This document shows, in pieces, positions 1-10,356 of a stretch of DNA of 64,000 nt (position 1 is the first letter of the stretch; each line of letters starts with the position of its first letter). Location: contig NZ_JAUJZH010000007.1 of NCBI RefSeq assembly GCF_030486595.1, positions 225,570-289,569 on the forward strand, in the 5' to 3' direction. Made by a program: the position numbers and the translations under genes. The notes under the pieces were generated by a model. The model saw only the letters and a program-made list of their open reading frames with translations, was not told where the DNA came from and did no database searches. The DNA is from Variovorax ginsengisoli. Lineage in GTDB: Bacteria; Pseudomonadota; Gammaproteobacteria; Burkholderiales; Burkholderiaceae_C.

Positions 1-329
1 TGCAGTACGAAGACACCACGGTCGGCGAAGGCGCCGAAGCCAAGGCCGGCCACCACGTGCATGTGCACTACACGGGCTGGCTCTACAACGACGGCGTCCA
101 GGGCGCCAAGTTCGACTCCAGCCGCGACCGCAACGACCCCTTCGCCTTCTCGCTCGGCGCCGGCCAGGTCATCAAGGGCTGGGACGAAGGCGTCGCCGGC
201 ATGAAGATCGGCGGCAAGCGCACCCTGATCATCCCGGCCGCGCTGGGCTACGGCGCCCGCGGCGCCGGCGGCGTGATCCCGCCGAACGCGACCTTGAAAT
301 TCGACGTCGAACTGCTCGACGCGCACTGA
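1..329 (+). CDS. FKBP-type peptidyl-prolyl cis-trans isomerase (5' end missing)
   Basis: The reading frame is open from the window edge (frame starting at base 3) to TGA at 327-329, so the start codon lies upstream. About 108 residues are visible, close to the usual 110-118 of single-domain FKBPs. Hallmark FKBP positions are present: HVHYTGWL, the KFDSS aspartate, VIKGWDEGV with the Trp at the base of the pocket, LGYG and the C-terminal LKFDVELL strand. The enzyme isomerises X-Pro peptide bonds during folding. No signal peptide can be judged because the N-terminus is missing. The gene is closed off by repeats and a terminator before grpE, so it is probably a separate unit, although the proximity to chaperone genes fits a folding role. 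Confidence 0.93.
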   Translation, partial: QYEDTTVGEGAEAKAGHHVHVHYTGWLYNDGVQGAKFDSSRDRNDPFAFSLGAGQVIKGWDEGVAGMKIGGKRTLIIPAALGYGARGAGGVIPPNATLKFDVELLDAH

Positions 330-334
330 CTGAC

Positions 335-414
335 CCCCACGCTCCTCACTGCGTGTATCGCTGCCCCCCGAGGGGGCCGCAAGCCGCCTTGGGGCGGCCC
401 GGCGCCGGCTTGAT
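335..414 (+). repeat. Intergenic GC-rich repeat, tandem copy 1
   Basis: This 80-bp unit is followed after 6 bp by a nearly identical second unit at 421-500. It contains the palindromic core CCCCCCGAGGGGG and a second dyad, GCCGCCTTGGGGCGGC. Related degenerate copies lie at 20262-20318 and 59701-59815, and a distinct family sharing the palindromic core lies at 51241-51333. It looks like a dispersed non-coding element of this genome that could form hairpins in RNA. Confidence 0.85.
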
Positions 415-420
415 ATTGGC

Positions 421-500
421 CCCCACGCTCCTCACTGCGTGTGTCGCTGCCCCCCGAGGGGGCCGCAAGCCGCCTTGGGGCGGCCCGGCGCCGGCTTGAT
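421..500 (+). repeat. Intergenic GC-rich repeat, tandem copy 2
   Basis: This is the second tandem copy and differs from copy 1 by about one base (GTGTGTCG instead of GTGTATCG). Such identity implies recent duplication or homogenisation. No transposase or flanking target duplication is visible. Confidence 0.85.
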
Positions 501-523
501 CCCCGGCTCCTCGCCGTTCCCAG

Positions 524-547
524 AATGCGCCTCCGGGCGCATTTTTT
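524..547 (+). terminator. Rho-independent terminator after the FKBP gene
   Basis: The 8-bp stem AATGCGCC / GGCGCATT closes a TCCG tetraloop and runs into six T residues. It lies downstream of the tandem repeats and just before the heat-shock promoter, so it separates the FKBP unit from grpE. Confidence 0.85.
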
Positions 548-550
548 CGT

Positions 551-578
551 CTTGAAAACCGCCAGCACAGCCCCAAAT
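551..578 (+). promoter_or_regulatory. Sigma-32 (RpoH) type heat-shock promoter for grpE
   Basis: CTTGAAA at 551-557 and CCCCAAAT at 571-578 are separated by 13 bp. The sigma-32 consensus is CTTGAAA, 13-15 bp, CCCCATNT, so the -35 is perfect and the -10 has one mismatch. Transcription would start about 30 bp upstream of the first grpE ATG. The position ahead of grpE-dnaK-dnaJ makes the call convincing. Confidence 0.8.
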
Positions 579-634
579 GGCTGGCTATTGTTCGTTTTTC
601 ACTGAATTCCGGCATGGCAGCCGGCTTTTTGAGC

Positions 635-1201
635 ATGTCTGACCCGCAAAACACCCCCATTCACCCCGACACCCTGCAAGGCGAGCCCAGCCCCGAAGAG
701 CGCGAGGCCGCCCAGGCGGCGAACGAGGCCGACGCGCTGGCGGCGGCCCAGGCCGAGATCGCCGCGCTGCAGGCCAAGAACGCCGACCTCGCCGACCAGT
801 TCCTGCGCGCCCAGGCCGACGTGCAAAACGCCCGCCGCCGCGCCGACGACGAGATCACAAAGGGCCGCAAGTTCGCGATCGAAGGCTTTGCCGAGAGCCT
901 GCTGCCGGTACTCGACAGCCTCGAAGCCGGGCTGGCGATCCCCGACGCCTCGGTCGAGCACCTGCGCGAAGGCACCGAAGCCACCTTGCGCCAGCTGAAG
1001 AGCGCCCTCGAGCGCAACAAGGTGATCGAGATCGCGCCCCCGGCCGGCAGCAAGTTCGACCCCCACCAGCACCAGGCCATCTCGGTCGTGCCGGTGCCGG
1101 GCCAGGAGCCCAACACCATCGCCAGCGTCCTCCAGAAGGGCTACACGATCGCCGACCGCGTGCTGCGCCCGGCCCTGGTGACGGTCAGCAGCCCGGGTTG
1201 A
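635..1201 (+). CDS. grpE: GrpE nucleotide exchange factor
   Basis: This is the exchange factor that releases ADP from DnaK in the cytoplasm. The protein has the GrpE layout: an acidic variable N-terminus, a long Ala/Glu-rich coiled coil (roughly residues 25-80 with [16 protein letters not shown]), then the beta domain ending in [17 protein letters not shown], the family signature. From MSDPQNT the length is 188 residues, normal for GrpE. An in-frame ATG at 614 would add seven residues (MAAGFLS); neither start has a clear Shine-Dalgarno, and 635 was chosen because the extension is unlike the family. It heads the heat-shock operon behind the sigma-32 promoter at 551-578. Confidence 0.95.
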   Translation: MSDPQNTPIHPDTLQGEPSPEEREAAQAANEADALAAAQAEIAALQAKNADLADQFLRAQADVQNARRRADDEITKGRKFAIEGFAESLLPVLDSLEAGLAIPDASVEHLREGTEATLRQLKSALERNKVIEIAPPAGSKFDPHQHQAISVVPVPGQEPNTIASVLQKGYTIADRVLRPALVTVSSPG

Positions 1202-1256
1202 GAAACCACAAGAAACCCACAGGAAATCCCCGCTCCATCCCTTGAATCGGCACGGG

Positions 1257-1265
1257 TTATCCACA
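1257..1265 (+). promoter_or_regulatory. Perfect DnaA box (TTATCCACA)
   Basis: The 9-mer TTATCCACA matches the strongest class of DnaA binding site and sits 43 bp upstream of the dnaK start in the grpE-dnaK gap. It is a single site, so this is not an origin. Function is unproven; the match alone is the evidence. Confidence 0.4.
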
Positions 1266-1307
1266 AGTTCACAACAACTTAATTTTCGAAAGTCCAGGAG
1301 AAAAAAC

Positions 1308-3245
<1,938 letters not shown>

Positions 3246-3337
3246 TCTTCAGGCCCTGAACGAGGCTGGACCCCCTGGCAAGGCGGTCCGGCCTTTTCCG
3301 CTTTCTGCCCCCCGATTTCGCCACCGACCCCCCGACC

Positions 3338-4477
3338 ATGGCCACCAAACGCGACTACTACGAAACCCTCGGCGTGCCCAAGAACGCAAGCGAGGAGGAA
3401 ATCAAGAAGGCTTATCGCAAACTTGCGATGAAGCACCACCCCGACCGCAACCACGGCGACACCAGCAAGGAATCCGAGGCCAAGTTCAAGGAAGTCAAGG
3501 AAGCCTATGAAATGCTGTCGGACAGCCAGAAGCGGGCCGCCTACGACCAGTACGGGCACGCCGGCGTCGACCCGAACATGCGCGGCGGCCCGGGCGCGGA
3601 GGGCTTCGGCGGCTTCGCCGAGGCCTTCGGCGACATCTTCGGCGACGTCTTCGGCGGCGCCCGGGGCGGTCGCCAGGGCGGCGGGCGGCAGGTGTTCCGC
3701 GGCAGCGACCTGAGCTACGCGATGGAAGTCACGCTCGAGGAAGCGGCCGAGGGCAAGGACGCCCAGATCCGGATCCCGAGTTGGGACGACTGCGACACTT
3801 GCAAGGGCTCCGGCGCCAAGCCCGGCACCAAGCCGATCACCTGCACCACCTGCCACGGCCAGGGCGCGGTCCAGATGCGCCAGGGCTTCTTCAGCGTCCA
3901 GCAGACCTGCCCGACCTGCCACGGCTCGGGCAAGATCATTCCCGAGCCCTGCACCACCTGCCACGGCCAGGGCAAGATCAAGAACAACAAGACGCTCGAA
4001 GTCAAGATCCCGGCCGGCATCGACGACGGCATGCGCATCCGCAGCACCGGCAACGGCGAGCCCGGCACCAACGGCGGCCCGCCCGGCGACCTCTACATCG
4101 AGATCAGGCTCAAGAAGCACGAACTGTTCGAGCGCGACGGCGACGACCTGCATTGCGTGGTGCCGGTCAGCATCACCACGGCGGCGCTCGGCGGCGAGAT
4201 CAACGTGCCGACGCTCAAGGGGGCCGCGGCGATCGACATTCCCGATGGCACCCAGAGCGGCAAGCAGTTCCGGCTGCGCGGCAAGGGCATCAAGGGCGTG
4301 CGCTCGAGCTACCCGGGCGACCTGTACTGCCATGTGCGGGTCGAAACCCCGGTCAAGCTGACCGAGCACCAGCGCAAGCTCATGAAGGAGCTCGACGAGT
4401 CGCTCAAGAAGGGCGGGGACAAGCACAGCCCGACCGACAAGGGCTGGTTCGACAAGGCCAAGGAATTCTTCAGCTAG
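3338..4477 (+). CDS. dnaJ: Chaperone protein DnaJ (Hsp40)
   Basis: DnaJ delivers substrates to DnaK and stimulates its ATPase. The J domain (residues 1-70) has the HPD motif in KHHPDRN. A Gly/Phe region follows (about 75-115), then four CxxCxGxG zinc repeats ([32 protein letters not shown]) and the C-terminal substrate-binding domains. At 379 residues it is a full-length class I DnaJ. It is 92 bp after dnaK and ends at the terminator at 4528-4549, closing the operon. Confidence 0.98.
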   Translation: MATKRDYYETLGVPKNASEEEIKKAYRKLAMKHHPDRNHGDTSKESEAKFKEVKEAYEMLSDSQKRAAYDQYGHAGVDPNMRGGPGAEGFGGFAEAFGDIFGDVFGGARGGRQGGGRQVFRGSDLSYAMEVTLEEAAEGKDAQIRIPSWDDCDTCKGSGAKPGTKPITCTTCHGQGAVQMRQGFFSVQQTCPTCHGSGKIIPEPCTTCHGQGKIKNNKTLEVKIPAGIDDGMRIRSTGNGEPGTNGGPPGDLYIEIRLKKHELFERDGDDLHCVVPVSITTAALGGEINVPTLKGAAAIDIPDGTQSGKQFRLRGKGIKGVRSSYPGDLYCHVRVETPVKLTEHQRKLMKELDESLKKGGDKHSPTDKGWFDKAKEFFS

Positions 4478-4527
4478 CGCATTGCGCCGGCGGCGCCGAC
4501 CGGCGCGCCGGCGCCGGCAATATCCAG

Positions 4528-4549
4528 GCGGCCTTCGGGCCGCTTTTTT
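4528..4549 (+). terminator. Terminator of the grpE-dnaK-dnaJ operon
   Basis: The stem GCGGCC / GGCCGC with a TTCG tetraloop is followed by six T residues, 50 bp after the dnaJ stop codon. Confidence 0.88.
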
Positions 4550-4807
4550 CTTGTCCGCGTATTCCTGTAGGCGCCGGCGGTGGCGCCGGCGTTGGATCGG
4601 AAACAGATGATCCCCGCACCTGCACCCAACCTACAAGCCCTGGCGAAGCCGGCCCACAGCCGTGCCGTGCACGAATCGCCGCATGCTCGTAGCATGTGTT
4701 CGGTGGCTGCAGCAGCCCGAGGCGGTTTGGCCAATTGCTGCCGCTTTCTGGAACTTTTTTGCAACGATCAAATTCTTATTTCAAAAGCAATTTGCTCGAA
4801 GCGTCGT

Positions 4808-4827
4808 TTGTTCTATGCTTTGAACAA
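4808..4827 (+). promoter_or_regulatory. Inverted repeat TTGTTC-N8-GAACAA, possible activator site
   Basis: Two perfect 6-bp arms are separated by 8 bp, centred about 53 bp upstream of the GG of the candidate sigma-54 promoter. It does not match the NtrC consensus, so the protein that binds it is unknown. Confidence 0.35.
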
Positions 4828-4869
4828 GTTCATGCCCGAGGGTATTTTCCACAGCGTGCACACATCACC

Positions 4870-4885
4870 TGGCACCATTCCTGCG
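4870..4885 (+). promoter_or_regulatory. Candidate sigma-54 promoter for prkA-yeaH-spoVR
   Basis: TGGCACCATTCCTGCG fits the -24/-12 pattern TGGCAC-N5-TTGC with GG and GC exactly 10 bases apart; the only departure is CTGC for TTGC. It lies about 70 bp before the prkA start. In E. coli yeaGH is known as an NtrC/sigma-54 target, which supports the call. Confidence 0.55.
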
Positions 4886-4952
4886 AAGAACGATGCGACG
4901 TGTGCGGCACGGATTTCCCGGGCAGCGCCCGGCTGACTCGATGGAGGTGTCT

Positions 4953-6878
4953 ATGGTGGATGTCATCAGCAACTTCGCAGCGCGATATGAGCGCACGCGC
5001 GAAGAGGTCTTGTCCCTTCAGGAATACCTGGAGATCTGCAAACGGGAGCCTCTGGCCTACGCCACGGCCGCCGAGCGGATGCTCAAGGCCATCGGCGAGC
5101 CCGAACTGGTGGACACGCGCAACGACCCCCGGCTCTCGCGCATCTTCGCCAACAAGGTCATCAAGATCTACCCGGCATTCCGCGAGTTCTACGGCATGGA
5201 AGACGCCATCGAGCAGGTGGTTTCGTACTTCCGCCACGGCGCCCAGGGGCTGGAAGAAAAGAAGCAGATCCTGTATCTGCTGGGCCCGGTCGGCGGCGGC
5301 AAGAGTTCGATCGCCGAGCGCCTGAAGCAGCTCATGGAGCACGTGCCCTTCTATTCGATCAAGGGCTCGCCCGTGAACGAAACCCCGCTGGGCCTGTTCG
5401 ACGCGGCCGAGGACGGCGAAATCCTCGAAAAGGAATATGGCATTCCGCGGCGCTACCTGCAGCGGATCCTGTCGCCCTGGGCGGTCAAGCGGCTGGAAGA
5501 GTTCGGCGGCGACATCCGCCAGTTCCAGGTCGTCAAGCGCTACCCCTCGGTGCTGCGCCAGATCGCGGTCGCCAAGACCGAGCCGGGCGACGAGAACAAC
5601 CAGGACATCTCCTCGCTGGTCGGCAAGATCGACATCCGCAAGCTCGAAGACTACGCACAGGACGACCCGGACGCCTATGCCTACTCGGGCGGCCTGTGCC
5701 TGGCCAACCAGGGCCTGCTGGAGTTCGTGGAAATGTTCAAGGCGCCGATCAAGGTGCTGCATCCGCTGCTGACCGCCACCCAGGAAGGCAACTTCAAGGG
5801 CACCGAAGGCTTCGGCGCCATTCCGTTCGACGGCATCGTGCTGGCGCACAGCAACGAAAGCGAATGGAAGGCCTTCCGCAACAACAAGAACAACGAGGCC
5901 TTCCTCGACCGGATCTACATCGTCAAGGTGCCCTACTGCCTGCGGGTCTCCGAAGAGATCAAGATCTACGAGAAGCTGGTGCGCAACTCGTCGCTCTCGG
6001 CGGCGCCCTGCGCGCCCGGCACCTTGCGCATGATGGCCCAGTTCTCGGTGCTCACGCGGCTCAAGGAACCCGAGAATTCCAGCATCTTCAGCAAGATGCA
6101 GATCTACGACGGCGACAACCTCAAAGACACCGACCCCAAGGCCAAGTCGATGCAGGAGTACCGCGACTACGCGGGTGTCGACGAAGGCATGAGCGGCACC
6201 TCGACCCGCTTCGCCTTCAAGATCATCTCGAAGGTCTTCAACTTCGACAGCAGCGAGGTGGCGGCCAATCCGGTGCACCTGATGTATGTGCTCGAGCAGC
6301 AGATCGAGCGCGAGCAGTTCGCGCCCGAGACCGAGCAGAAGTACCTGTCCTACATCAAGGAGCTGATGGCGCCCCGCTATGCGGAATTCATCGGCAAGGA
6401 GATCCAGACGGCGTACCTTGAAAGCTACTCGGAGTACGGCCAGAACATCTTCGATCGCTACGTCACCTACGCCGACTACTGGATCCAGGACCAGGAGTAC
6501 CGCGACCAGGACACCGGCGAGGTCTTCGACCGCGGCTCGCTCAACGCCGAGCTCGAGAAGATCGAGAAGCCCGCGGGCATCAGCAACCCGAAGGACTTCC
6601 GCAACGAGATCGTCAACTTCGTGCTGCGCGCGCGGGCCGGCAACGCGGGCAAGAACCCGCTGTGGACCAGCTACGAGAAGCTGCGCACCGTGATCGAGAA
6701 GAAGATGTTCTCGAACACCGAGGAACTGCTGCCGGTCATCAGCTTCAACGCCAAGAGCAGCGCCGACGAAATGAAGAAGCACGAGGATTTCGTCAACCGC
6801 ATGGTCCAGAAGGGCTATACGGCCAAGCAGGTCCGCCTGCTGTGCGAGTGGTATTTGCGGGTTCGCAAGAGTTCATGA
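4953..6878 (+). CDS. prkA: PrkA family serine protein kinase (YeaG homologue)
   Basis: This is a AAA+-like kinase implicated in starvation and stationary-phase responses. The N-terminal AAA region has the P-loop GPVGGGKSS (about residues 113-121), and the C-terminal region resembles a kinase fold. From MVDVISNF the protein is 641 residues, against 644 for E. coli YeaG. The start at 4953 has GGAGGT four bases upstream; an ATG at 4941 overlaps that site and was rejected. The gene leads a three-gene operon with yeaH (22 bp gap) and spoVR. Control is likely through the sigma-54-type promoter at 4870. The sporulation-derived names do not imply sporulation in this lineage. Confidence 0.95.
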   Translation: MVDVISNFAARYERTREEVLSLQEYLEICKREPLAYATAAERMLKAIGEPELVDTRNDPRLSRIFANKVIKIYPAFREFYGMEDAIEQVVSYFRHGAQGLEEKKQILYLLGPVGGGKSSIAERLKQLMEHVPFYSIKGSPVNETPLGLFDAAEDGEILEKEYGIPRRYLQRILSPWAVKRLEEFGGDIRQFQVVKRYPSVLRQIAVAKTEPGDENNQDISSLVGKIDIRKLEDYAQDDPDAYAYSGGLCLANQGLLEFVEMFKAPIKVLHPLLTATQEGNFKGTEGFGAIPFDGIVLAHSNESEWKAFRNNKNNEAFLDRIYIVKVPYCLRVSEEIKIYEKLVRNSSLSAAPCAPGTLRMMAQFSVLTRLKEPENSSIFSKMQIYDGDNLKDTDPKAKSMQEYRDYAGVDEGMSGTSTRFAFKIISKVFNFDSSEVAANPVHLMYVLEQQIEREQFAPETEQKYLSYIKELMAPRYAEFIGKEIQTAYLESYSEYGQNIFDRYVTYADYWIQDQEYRDQDTGEVFDRGSLNAELEKIEKPAGISNPKDFRNEIVNFVLRARAGNAGKNPLWTSYEKLRTVIEKKMFSNTEELLPVISFNAKSSADEMKKHEDFVNRMVQKGYTAKQVRLLCEWYLRVRKSS

Positions 6879-6899
6879 TGAACTGAAGGAGTTCTGTCC

Positions 6900-8189
6900 G
6901 TGGCCATGCTGCAGCAGATCATCGACCGCCGGTTGTCGGGCAAGAACAAGTCCATCGGCAACCGCGAACGTTTCCTGCGACGCTACCGTGAGCAGATCGG
7001 CGAGGCTGTGCGCCGCGCCGTCAGCGGCCGCGGCATCCGCGACCTCGAACAGGGCGAGGACATCACGCTGCCCAAGCGCGATGTGTCCGAGCCCGTGTTC
7101 GGCCACGGCCAGGGCGGCGACCGAGAGTACGTGCATCCAGGCAACAAGGAGTACGTCAAGGGCGACCGCATCGAGCGGCCGCAGGGCGGCGGCGGTGCCG
7201 GCAAGGGCTCGCAGGCCGGCGACGGCGAAGGCGGCGAGGACGATTTCGTCTTCAGCCTGACCAAGGAAGAGTTCATGCGGGTCTTCTTCGAGGACCTCGC
7301 CCTGCCCCACCTGATCCGCACCCAGCTGGCCGAAGTGCCCGAATGGAAGAGCCACCGGGCCGGCTTCGTGAGCGACGGCAACCCGAGCAACCTTCACGTG
7401 GTGCGCTCGATGCGCGGCGCACTGGCCCGGCGCATCGCGCTGGGCGGCGACTCGCGGCGCGAGATCCGCGAGCTCGAAGCCCACCTGCTGCACCTGCAGC
7501 GCAGCCCGCGCGTGGCCGATGCCCTGGTGCAGCGCGAGATCCGCGAGACCGAGGCCAAGCTCGAAGAGCTGCGCAGCAAGGCCAAGCACGTGCCCTTCCT
7601 CGACCCGATCGACCTGCGCTACCGCAACCGGGTCAAGGTGCCGGTGCCCTCCGCCAAGGCCGTGATGTTCTGCCTGATGGACGTCTCCGGCTCGATGGAC
7701 GAGGCCCGCAAGGACATGTCGAAGCGCTTCTTCATGCTGCTCTACATGTTCCTGACCCGGCACTACGAGAAGATCGACCTGGTCTTCATCCGCCACCACA
7801 CCCAGGCCTCCGAGGTCACCGAAGAAGAATTCTTCCACGCCACCGAGACCGGCGGCACCGTGGTCTCGAGCGCCCTGACCTTGATGCTCGAGATCGTGCG
7901 GGCTCGCTACCCGAGCGGCGAATGGAACATCTACGGCGCCCAGGCCAGCGACGGCGACAACTGGCACCAGGACTCGGGACGCTGCCGCGAGCTGCTGGCC
8001 GACCACCTGCTGCCGCTGGTGCGCTACTACGCCTATGTGCAAGTCGCCGAAGCCGAGCAGAACATGTGGGAGGAGTACTCGCAACTGGCCGAATCCCACA
8101 AGAATTTCGCCATGCGCAAGGTCAGCGACGCGCAGGACATCTACCCGGTGTTCCGCGACCTGTTCAAGAAAGAGAGGGGGCCGGCGTGA
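6900..8189 (+). CDS. yeaH: YeaH/YhbH family protein (DUF444, VWA-like)
   Basis: The protein is 429 residues (E. coli YeaH 427), starting at GTG with GAAGGAG eight bases upstream; an ATG two codons later is the alternative. The N-terminus is basic (RRLSGKNKSIGNRERFLRRYR), a Gly-rich low-complexity linker follows around residues 95-115, and the C-terminal half has a von Willebrand A-like fold with the MIDAS-type motif MDVSGSMDEARKD. The exact function is unknown; in E. coli it is co-expressed with the YeaG kinase. The stop codon overlaps the GTG start of spoVR, indicating translational coupling. Confidence 0.94.
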   Translation: MAMLQQIIDRRLSGKNKSIGNRERFLRRYREQIGEAVRRAVSGRGIRDLEQGEDITLPKRDVSEPVFGHGQGGDREYVHPGNKEYVKGDRIERPQGGGGAGKGSQAGDGEGGEDDFVFSLTKEEFMRVFFEDLALPHLIRTQLAEVPEWKSHRAGFVSDGNPSNLHVVRSMRGALARRIALGGDSRREIRELEAHLLHLQRSPRVADALVQREIRETEAKLEELRSKAKHVPFLDPIDLRYRNRVKVPVPSAKAVMFCLMDVSGSMDEARKDMSKRFFMLLYMFLTRHYEKIDLVFIRHHTQASEVTEEEFFHATETGGTVVSSALTLMLEIVRARYPSGEWNIYGAQASDGDNWHQDSGRCRELLADHLLPLVRYYAYVQVAEAEQNMWEEYSQLAESHKNFAMRKVSDAQDIYPVFRDLFKKERGPA

Positions 8190-9709
8190 ACGAGACCACG
8201 AAGACACGGACGCCATTGCCCAGTCCGTCGGACTGGACCTTCGAGCTGATCGAGCAGTACCACAGCGAGATCGCCCGGGTGGCCAAGGGCTACAAGCTCG
8301 ACACCTACGCCAACCAGCTCGAGATCATCACGGCCGAGCAGATGATGGACGCCTATGCCTCGGTCGGCATGCCGGTCATCTACCGTCACTGGTCCTATGG
8401 CAAGCAGTTCATCGCCACCGAGAAGAACTACCGCCGCGGCCACATGGGCCTGGCCTACGAGATCGTGATCAACTCCGATCCCTGCATCGCCTACCTCATG
8501 GAAGAAAACACCATGGCCATGCAGGCCCTGGTGATCGCCCATGCGGCCTACGGCCACAACAGCTTCTTCAAGGGCAACTACCTGTTCAAGATGTGGACCG
8601 ATGCGTCGTCCATCATCGACTACCTGGTCTATGCCCGAAAGTACATCAGCGAGTGCGAGGAGCGCCACGGCGTCGGGGCGGTCGAGGATCTGCTCGATTC
8701 CTGCCACGCACTCATGAACCACGGCGTCGACCGCTACCGCCGGCCGCAGCGCCTGTCGCTGAGCCAGGAGCAGGCCCGGCGCGAGGAACGCGAGCACCAT
8801 CTGCAGCAACAGGTCAACGACCTGTGGCGCACCCTGCCGCGCAAGAGCGGCCGCACGGCCGAAGACGAAGAGGCGTCGAAGCGCTTCCCGGCCGAGCCCC
8901 AGGAAAACCTGCTCTACTTCATCGAGAAAAACGCACCATTGTTGGACCCCTGGCAACGCGAAGTGGTGCGCATCGTGCGCAAAATCGGGCAGTACTTCTA
9001 TCCGCAGCGCCAGACCCAGGTCATGAACGAGGGCTGGGCCACCTTCTGGCACTACACCCTGCTCAACACGCTCTACGACGAAGGCCTGCTGGCCGACGGC
9101 TTCATGATGGAGTGGCTGCAGTCGCACACCAACGTGGTGTTCCAGCCGCCGATCGGGCATCGCGCCTACAGCGGGATCAATCCCTATGCGCTGGGTTTCG
9201 CGATGTTCACCGACCTGCGGCGCATCTGCGAAAAGCCGACCGAGGAAGACCAGCGCTGGTTCCCCGACCTGGCGGGCTCCAATTGGCTGACCTCGCTCGA
9301 TTACGCCATGCGCAATTTCAAGGACGAGAGCTTCATCGGGCAATTCCTGTCGCCGAAATTGATGCGTGATTTCCGCTTTTTCACGGTCCGCGACCAGGAA
9401 AGCGAGCCCGAGCTCGAGGTTTCCGCCATCCATGACGACAGCGGCTACCGGCAGCTGCGCGAATCCCTGTCGCGCCAGTACGACCTGAACCACCGCGAGC
9501 CCAACATCCAGGTCTGGAGCGTGAACCTGCGCGGCGACCGCGCGCTGACGCTGCGCCATACCCAGCACAACAACCGCCCGCTGCACGACAACGCCTCCGA
9601 GGTGCTCAAGCACGTGGCGCGGCTGTGGGGCTTCGACGTCCACCTCGAGAGCGTCGACAGCCAGGGCCGGATCAGCCACCGGAAGGTGACCGGGCCGCAA
9701 GCGGCCTAG
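8186..9709 (+). CDS. spoVR: SpoVR family protein (YcgB homologue)
   Basis: The start is GTG at 8186, overlapping the yeaH stop as GTGA and preceded by a purine-rich GAGAGGGGG. The 507 residues match the 510 of E. coli YcgB. Family features include the N-terminal WTFELIEQYHSEIARVA helix, YRHWSYGKQF, NEGWATFWHY (a His/Glu-rich region resembling a metal-binding segment) and NPYALGFAMFTDLRRICE. The biochemical role is unknown; SpoVR was first linked to spore cortex formation in Bacillus, but non-sporulating bacteria keep it next to prkA and yeaH. The stop codon overlaps that of the convergent tag gene within CTAG. Confidence 0.94.
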   Translation: MNETTKTRTPLPSPSDWTFELIEQYHSEIARVAKGYKLDTYANQLEIITAEQMMDAYASVGMPVIYRHWSYGKQFIATEKNYRRGHMGLAYEIVINSDPCIAYLMEENTMAMQALVIAHAAYGHNSFFKGNYLFKMWTDASSIIDYLVYARKYISECEERHGVGAVEDLLDSCHALMNHGVDRYRRPQRLSLSQEQARREEREHHLQQQVNDLWRTLPRKSGRTAEDEEASKRFPAEPQENLLYFIEKNAPLLDPWQREVVRIVRKIGQYFYPQRQTQVMNEGWATFWHYTLLNTLYDEGLLADGFMMEWLQSHTNVVFQPPIGHRAYSGINPYALGFAMFTDLRRICEKPTEEDQRWFPDLAGSNWLTSLDYAMRNFKDESFIGQFLSPKLMRDFRFFTVRDQESEPELEVSAIHDDSGYRQLRESLSRQYDLNHREPNIQVWSVNLRGDRALTLRHTQHNNRPLHDNASEVLKHVARLWGFDVHLESVDSQGRISHRKVTGPQAA

Positions 9710-10356
9710 CGGACTGACTGGCGTGGGACTTTGAGCTTGGCGCGGGCCTTCAGCGCCAGGTCGCGGGCGTGGCAGCCCTCGATGTGGTCGTTGACCAGCC
9801 CCATGGCCTGCATGAAGGCATAGACCGTGGTCGGGCCGACGAAGCTCCAGCCGCGCTTCTTCAGGTCCTTCGACATCGCGATCGACTCGGGCGAGGTCGT
9901 GAAGCTCTGCAGGGCCGCGTGCGTGATCCGCTTCGGCCGAGAGGCCGGATCGGGCTCGAAGCGCCAGGCGTAGGCCGCCAGCGAACCGAACTCGCGGCGC
10001 AGTTCGATCACGCGGTGGGCATTGTTGATCGCCGACTCGATCTTGCCGCGATGGCGCACGATGCCGGCGTCGGCCAACAGCCGCTCGACGTCCTTCGGGC
10101 CGAAGCGCGCCATCTGCTCGGCATCGAAATCGGCGAAGCCGCGGCGGAAGGCGTCGCGCTTGTTGAGGATCGTGAGCCAGCTCAGGCCGGCCTGGAAGCC
10201 CTCGAGGCACAGCTTCTCGAACAGGCGCCGGTCGTCCGTGACCGGGAAGCCCCATTCGCCGTCGTGGTAGCGCTGGTAGAGCGGCGTTGCGGCGCACCAG
10301 CGACAGCGCCAGGCGCGGTCTTCGCCTTCGAACAGGCCGGCTCGCTCGACCGTCAT
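9706..10356 (-). CDS. tag: DNA-3-methyladenine glycosylase I
   Basis: This base-excision repair enzyme removes 3-methyladenine from alkylated DNA. The 216-residue protein has the Tag features [19 protein letters not shown], the catalytic-region [10 protein letters not shown] with its Glu, [11 protein letters not shown] (helix-hairpin-helix part), the [12 protein letters not shown] segment and NDHIEGC, whose His and Cys pair with the N-terminal Cys and His to hold zinc. The start at 10356 overlaps the stop of the upstream enolase-family gene by ATGA, so the two are cotranscribed. It is convergent with spoVR with no terminator between. Confidence 0.94.
   Translation of the reverse strand: MTVERAGLFEGEDRAWRCRWCAATPLYQRYHDGEWGFPVTDDRRLFEKLCLEGFQAGLSWLTILNKRDAFRRGFADFDAEQMARFGPKDVERLLADAGIVRHRGKIESAINNAHRVIELRREFGSLAAYAWRFEPDPASRPKRITHAALQSFTTSPESIAMSKDLKKRGWSFVGPTTVYAFMQAMGLVNDHIEGCHARDLALKARAKLKVPRQSVR

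Larger units (their letters stand above)
4550..4952 (+). promoter_or_regulatory. Intergenic regulatory region upstream of prkA
   Basis: About 400 bp carry no convincing gene. The first part is GC-rich with repeated GGCGCCGGCG motifs (4570-4592). From about 4740 the composition turns AT-rich, which is unusual here, and contains an inverted repeat at 4808-4827 and a sigma-54-type promoter at 4870-4885. This fits an enhancer-dependent promoter region for the operon that follows. Confidence 0.6.

Noticed and set aside
335..500. CRISPR array from the tandem repeats
   Set aside because: There are only two 80-bp units 6 bp apart with no spacers, and no cas genes.
1242..1307. Upstream start for DnaK adding 22 residues
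   Set aside because: The extension is not conserved and the ATG at 1308 has the ribosome binding site.
7343..8185. Long N-terminal extension of SpoVR
   Set aside because: The extension lies in the wrong frame of yeaH; the GTG at 8186 with a GTGA overlap and a purine-rich site gives the family length.
4953..9709. Evidence for sporulation from the PrkA and SpoVR names
   Set aside because: These families are widespread in non-sporulating proteobacteria and no other sporulation gene is present.
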